NCBI GenBank assembly: GCA_900548935.1
Contig: URMR01000068.1
Coordinates: 1 to 9,495 of the forward strand
Origin: an uncultured Collinsella sp.
GTDB taxonomy: Bacteria; Actinomycetota; Coriobacteriia; Coriobacteriales; Coriobacteriaceae
Length of the DNA: 9,495 nt
Direction: 5' to 3'
In this document: positions 6,819 through 9,495 of the stretch, in pieces
Numbering within the stretch: the stretch's first letter is position 1
Layout of the letters: the number at the start of each line of letters is the position of its first letter
Program-made: the position numbers and the translations under genes
The notes under the pieces: model-generated
What the model was told of the DNA's origin: nothing
Database searches by the model: none
What the model saw: only the letters and a program-made list of their open reading frames with translations

Positions 6819-8195
6819 CTACTCCTCCACGGCCTGCGTGCCGGCGGCACGGGCCAAATCATCGATTGCCAGAGGGTCGGCGCCCAGGGCGCGATGACGG
6901 CCATCGAGCGCGGGATCGCCCGCCTGCTCCACGGCCAGCGACTCGCCGGTACGCATGTACCACGCGGCGCGACGACCCCAGACCAAAGCCTCGAGCAGGC
7001 TGTTTGATGCAAGGCGGTTCTTGCCGTGAACGCCGTTGCAGGCCGTCTCGCCCGCGGCGTAGAGCTCGGGCATCGAGGTGCGGCCGTCCTTGTCGACCCA
7101 CACGCCGCCCATAAAGTAGTGCTGCGTGGGCGTAACGGGGATGGGCTCGTCCAAGATGTCGCGGCCGTCCTCCAGGCAACGTGCGCGAATGTTGGCAAAG
7201 TGCCCGGTCACCACATCGCGCTCGACGGGGGCAAAGCTCAGCCACTCGTGCTCGGTGCCGTCCTGCTTCATCTGCTCGCGAATGGCAGCGGCGACCACAT
7301 CGCGCGGCTGAAGCTCGTCGGTAAAGCGCTCGCCAGCGGCGTTGAGCAAAATCGCGCCCTCGCCGCGGCAGCTCTCGCTGATCAGGAAGGTGCGGCCCGG
7401 CTGCGGCGAGAACAGCCCCGTGGGGTGAATCTGCACGTAGTCCAGGTGCTCCATCTTAATGCCATGCTCCTGAGCAATGTAGCAGGCATCGCCCGTGAGC
7501 TGCGGGTAGTTGGTCGAGTGGTCGTATACGCCACCGATGCCGCCCGTTGCCCACAGCGTGTGACGGGCATGGATCTTAAACGGCTCGCCGGCATGCACGC
7601 CCTCGGCGGCGTTTGCCAGCTCGTCGGCGGGACGAACCGAGTTGTCCTCATCCACGGGAACGGCAACGACGCCGGTGCACACCGTAACGCCATCACGCTC
7701 GCCCGTCAGGATGTCGGTCATGGCCACGTGCTCCAAAATCTGCACGTTATCCAGCTTGCGAACGGCTTGGAGCAGCTTGGTCGTGATCTCCTTGCCCGTA
7801 ATGTCGGCATGGAAGGCAATGCGCGGACGGCTGTGCGCGCCCTCGCGGGTAAAATTGAGGCTGCCGTCGGCCTTGCGCTCAAAATCCACGCCCATGGCCA
7901 GCAGGTCGTTGATGACCGAGCGGCTCGAGCGGATCATAATGTCGACGCTCTCGCGACGGTTCTCATAGTGGCCGGCGTGCATGGTGTCCTCAAAGAAGGC
8001 ATCGTAGTCCGAGCCTTCGGGCAGCACGCAGATGCCGCCCTGCGCGAGCATCGAATCGCACTCATCGACGGCGCCCTTGGAGAGCATGATCACGCGCGTG
8101 CTCGTCGGCAGATTGAGGGCCGCGTACAGACCCGCCACGCCGCAGCCGGCAATGACGACGTCGCACTCCATATCGGGGTATTGCTTGGTTTCCAC
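6819..8195 (-). CDS. nadB: NadB, L-aspartate oxidase, short C-terminus
   Basis: A flavoenzyme that oxidises L-aspartate to iminoaspartate, the substrate of NadA; in anaerobes fumarate can accept the electrons. From the GTG start it has 458 residues. The FAD motif GCGVAG is at 17-22. Family motifs include LAQGGICV, EGAHSRPRIAFHADITG, VQIHPTGLF, ESCRGEG, QHYFMGGVWVD and NRLASNSLLEA. Residues E118, H257, R277, H359 and R394 match the catalytic E121, H244, R290, H351 and R386 of the E. coli enzyme by motif (from memory). Only 44 residues follow GRRAAWYM, against over 100 in classical NadB (about 530-540 residues), so most of the C-terminal helical domain is missing; nadC begins at once, leaving no room for a frameshifted tail. 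GTG at 8195 is chosen because AGGGAGAGG lies 6 nt upstream. ATGs at 8222 and 8246 would add 9 or 17 residues but have weaker sites. Confidence 0.95.
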   Translation of the reverse strand: METKQYPDMECDVVIAGCGVAGLYAALNLPTSTRVIMLSKGAVDECDSMLAQGGICVLPEGSDYDAFFEDTMHAGHYENRRESVDIMIRSSRSVINDLLAMGVDFERKADGSLNFTREGAHSRPRIAFHADITGKEITTKLLQAVRKLDNVQILEHVAMTDILTGERDGVTVCTGVVAVPVDEDNSVRPADELANAAEGVHAGEPFKIHARHTLWATGGIGGVYDHSTNYPQLTGDACYIAQEHGIKMEHLDYVQIHPTGLFSPQPGRTFLISESCRGEGAILLNAAGERFTDELQPRDVVAAAIREQMKQDGTEHEWLSFAPVERDVVTGHFANIRARCLEDGRDILDEPIPVTPTQHYFMGGVWVDKDGRTSMPELYAAGETACNGVHGKNRLASNSLLEALVWGRRAAWYMRTGESLAVEQAGDPALDGRHRALGADPLAIDDLARAAGTQAVEE

Positions 8196-8210
8196 AGGAA
8201 TCCTCTCCCT
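8193..8210 (-). promoter_or_regulatory. Ribosome binding site and GTG start of nadB
   Basis: On the minus strand AGGGAGAGG (8210-8202) is followed by 6 nt and GTG (8195-8193). It places the flavin-binding strand DVVIAGCG at residues 12-19, close to the N-terminus as usual for NadB. The upstream ATG at 8222 has only GAGGG 10 nt away. Confidence 0.6.
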
Positions 8211-8223
8211 TGAATGTGACATA

Positions 8224-8236
8224 AGGGACCGTCCCT
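8224..8236. repeat. 13-nt palindrome in the nadA-nadB gap
   Basis: AGGGAC-C-GTCCCT is a perfect inverted repeat around a single central base, within the 55 nt between the nadA stop and the nadB GTG start. With essentially no loop it is more like a protein-binding site than an RNA hairpin. A chance match is possible. Confidence 0.3.
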
Positions 8237-8250
8237 CATGCAACATTGTT

Positions 8251-9276
8251 CTAGCGTGCTGCGTACTCGAGCATACGGTCGAGCGTGAGCTTGGCCTGGT
8301 CTGCTGCCTCGTCCGAGACGCCGATCTGCACCTCGCCCTCGCCCGTCTCCAGGCATCGCACGAGCTTTTCGAGCGTGATGAGATCCATGTTGACGCAGGT
8401 GGGCTGCACCGCGGGGAAGTAGAACTGTTTGCCGGTGCCCTCGCAGCGGCGCTCGAGCTCGTAGAGTACGCCGCGGACCGTCACGATGATGAACTCGCTC
8501 GCGTCCGACTCCTCGGCGTACTTGATGATGCCGGCGGTGGAGCCGATGTAGTCGGCCTCGGCAAGGACATCGGCCTTGCACTCGGGGTGCGCCAGCACGA
8601 GCGCGTTGGGGTGCGCTTCCTGCGCGTCAACGATCTGCTCGACGGTGATGATGTGGTGGCGCGGGCAGTAGCCCTTGTTGAGGATGACGTGCTTTTGCGG
8701 CACCTGCTCGGCTACGAAGCGTCCCAGGTTTTGGTCGGGAATGAACAGGATATGCTGCTGCGGCAGCTCGGACACGATCTTAACGGCGTTGGAACTGGTG
8801 ACGCACACGTCGCTCCAGCTCTTGATCTCGACCGTCGAGTTGACATAGCAGACCACGGCAAGGTCGTCGCCGTACTCGGCGCGCGCCGCATCGACCGTCT
8901 CGCGCTTGACCATGTGCGCCATAGGGCAGTCCGCGCCCGGCTCGGGCAGCAGCACAGTCTTGGTGGGGTTGAGCAGCTTGGCGCTCTCGCCCATAAACTC
9001 CACGCCGCACAACACGATGGTCTGCTGCGGCAGGCTCTTGGCGAGCTTTGCCAGGTAGAAGCTGTCGCCGACGTAATCGGCAACGGCTTGGACCTCGGGC
9101 GCCACATAGTAGTGCGCCAAGATCACCGCGTCACGTTGGGTTTTTAGTTGCTGAATGGCCTCGACGAGCTCTGCGGGCACCAGTGCCGCGCGCTCCGTTG
9201 CCGTCGTTGCCGATGCTAGGCCGGCCGCGATATCGCGCGCAAGCTCCGACGCATCCATGTTCGCGCTCTGTGCCAT
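8251..9276 (-). CDS. nadA: NadA, quinolinate synthase (4Fe-4S)
   Basis: NadA condenses iminoaspartate with dihydroxyacetone phosphate to quinolinate, using a [4Fe-4S] cluster as Lewis acid; the cluster is oxygen-sensitive. The protein has 341 residues from the ATG. The three cluster ligands can be placed by alignment with the Thermotoga maritima enzyme from memory: C117 in GADCPMAHM, C233 in HPECKAD and C294 in PTCVNMD. Other motifs are AHYYVAPEVQAVADYVGDS (54-72), GVEFMGESAKLLNP (91-104), VNSTVEIK (145-152), PDQNLG (180-185), GYCPRHH (202-208) and IGSTAGI (244-250). The length fits the 310-370-residue NadA family. The ATG at 9276 has AGAGAGGGG 5 nt upstream; the in-frame TTG one codon earlier would be too close to it. 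First gene of the nadA-nadB-nadC-niaR operon. Confidence 0.97.
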   Translation of the reverse strand: MAQSANMDASELARDIAAGLASATTATERAALVPAELVEAIQQLKTQRDAVILAHYYVAPEVQAVADYVGDSFYLAKLAKSLPQQTIVLCGVEFMGESAKLLNPTKTVLLPEPGADCPMAHMVKRETVDAARAEYGDDLAVVCYVNSTVEIKSWSDVCVTSSNAVKIVSELPQQHILFIPDQNLGRFVAEQVPQKHVILNKGYCPRHHIITVEQIVDAQEAHPNALVLAHPECKADVLAEADYIGSTAGIIKYAEESDASEFIIVTVRGVLYELERRCEGTGKQFYFPAVQPTCVNMDLITLEKLVRCLETGEGEVQIGVSDEAADQAKLTLDRMLEYAAR

Positions 9277-9311
9277 CAAGGCCCCTCTCTTTTGGCGAAT
9301 CTTGGGGCTTT

Positions 9312-9340
9312 AGTATGACACCTAGGTTTACAGCTGACAA
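9312..9340 (-). promoter_or_regulatory. Predicted promoter of the nadA-nadB-nadC-niaR operon
   Basis: On the minus strand TTGTCA (9340-9335) matches the -35 consensus at five of six bases. It is followed after exactly 17 nt by CATACT (9317-9312), four of six matches to the -10. Transcription would start near 9305, giving a leader of about 29 nt before the nadA ATG. The 17-nt spacer coincides with one arm of the 16-bp inverted repeat, which supports both calls. Confidence 0.72.
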
Positions 9341-9361
9341 GACAACTGTAAACCTAGGTGT
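9318..9361. promoter_or_regulatory. Likely NiaR operator: 16-bp inverted repeat over the nadA promoter
   Basis: ACACCTAGGTTTACAG (9318-9333) and its exact reverse complement (9346-9361) are separated by 12 nt. One arm fills the -35/-10 spacer and the other lies just upstream of the -35, so a bound dimer would exclude RNA polymerase. The only regulator in the operon is NiaR, whose known sites upstream of nad genes are also inverted repeats. Assigning the site to NiaR is inference; the repeat itself is exact. The palindrome lacks a T-run, so it is not a terminator. Confidence 0.75.
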
Positions 9362-9378
9362 AAAGTTGGAATAAAGAT

Positions 9379-9495
9379 TCACTCTTGGGGCGGGTCCATT
9401 TTCGAGCTGGCAAGCTGAGGATAGTCGAGCTCTCGATAGCGCAGGAGGCATCTTTGGACGGCCGCCGCGCATGGTCGACGGCATGCCCGCCAGGC
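9379..9495 (-). CDS. Possible C-terminal end of an upstream gene (partial, unknown)
   Basis: A minus-strand frame is open from the window edge for 38 codons and stops at TGA (9381-9379). Its last residues read RELDYPQLASSKMDPPQE, with plausible codon usage for this genome. It ends 18 nt before the nadA operator, a natural place for a gene end. I do not recognise the family. In GC-rich DNA a 38-codon open frame can occur by chance, and another frame on this strand is also open here, so the call is weak. Confidence 0.35.
   Translation of the reverse strand, partial: AWRACRRPCAAAVQRCLLRYRELDYPQLASSKMDPPQE

Noticed and set aside
7026..8213. 395-residue plus-strand open frame opposite nadB
   Set aside because: It is antisense to nadB, which carries all family motifs; no ribosome binding site or recognisable domain was seen.

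Overview
The window is high-GC bacterial DNA and most likely comes from the chromosome of a Coriobacteriia species, probably Collinsella or a close relative. This is an inference. It rests on a dnaK-grpE-dnaJ-hspR stress operon of actinobacterial type, a nadA-nadB-nadC-niaR operon, an acidic 2[4Fe-4S] ferredoxin of the kind common in anaerobes, and the codon usage. No rRNA, tRNA, CRISPR array, transposase or phage gene is visible.

Left half (about 38-4364, all on the minus strand): dnaK, grpE, dnaJ and hspR are read in that order towards the left edge. DnaK is the Hsp70 chaperone, GrpE its nucleotide exchange factor, DnaJ a co-chaperone without a zinc finger, and HspR the MerR-family repressor that in actinobacteria shuts this operon off when DnaK is free. 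dnaK and grpE are nearly contiguous. The grpE-dnaJ gap carries two strong GC hairpins, and a perfect 12-bp palindrome overlaps the hspR stop codon.

Middle (4365-5022): 658 bases without a convincing gene. Going rightwards it holds the dnaK leader and a putative promoter, a nested inverted repeat with an imperfect HspR-type (HAIR-like) site, three tandem 62-bp copies of a self-complementary repeat, a terminator-like hairpin with a T6 run, and a promoter for a plus-strand ferredoxin gene (5023-5208). The ferredoxin and the nad operon converge on a shared bidirectional terminator at 5248-5290. Next to it lies a separate 67-nt near-perfect hairpin.

Right half (5410-9276, minus strand): nadA, nadB, nadC and niaR form a tight operon for de novo NAD synthesis from aspartate. 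NadB oxidises aspartate to iminoaspartate, NadA condenses this with dihydroxyacetone phosphate to quinolinate, and NadC converts quinolinate to nicotinate mononucleotide. NiaR is the niacin-responsive repressor. A 16-bp perfect inverted repeat lies over the predicted nadA promoter, with one arm filling the -35/-10 spacer exactly; it is the obvious NiaR operator. NadB is about 80 residues shorter at its C-terminus than the classical enzyme. At the right edge a minus-strand reading frame ends at 9379 and may be the tail of an upstream gene.

Overall this is two well-known housekeeping operons plus a repeat-rich intergenic region. I do not see an undescribed multi-gene system. The items most worth a second look are the non-coding elements, the short NadB and a possible second translation start in grpE.
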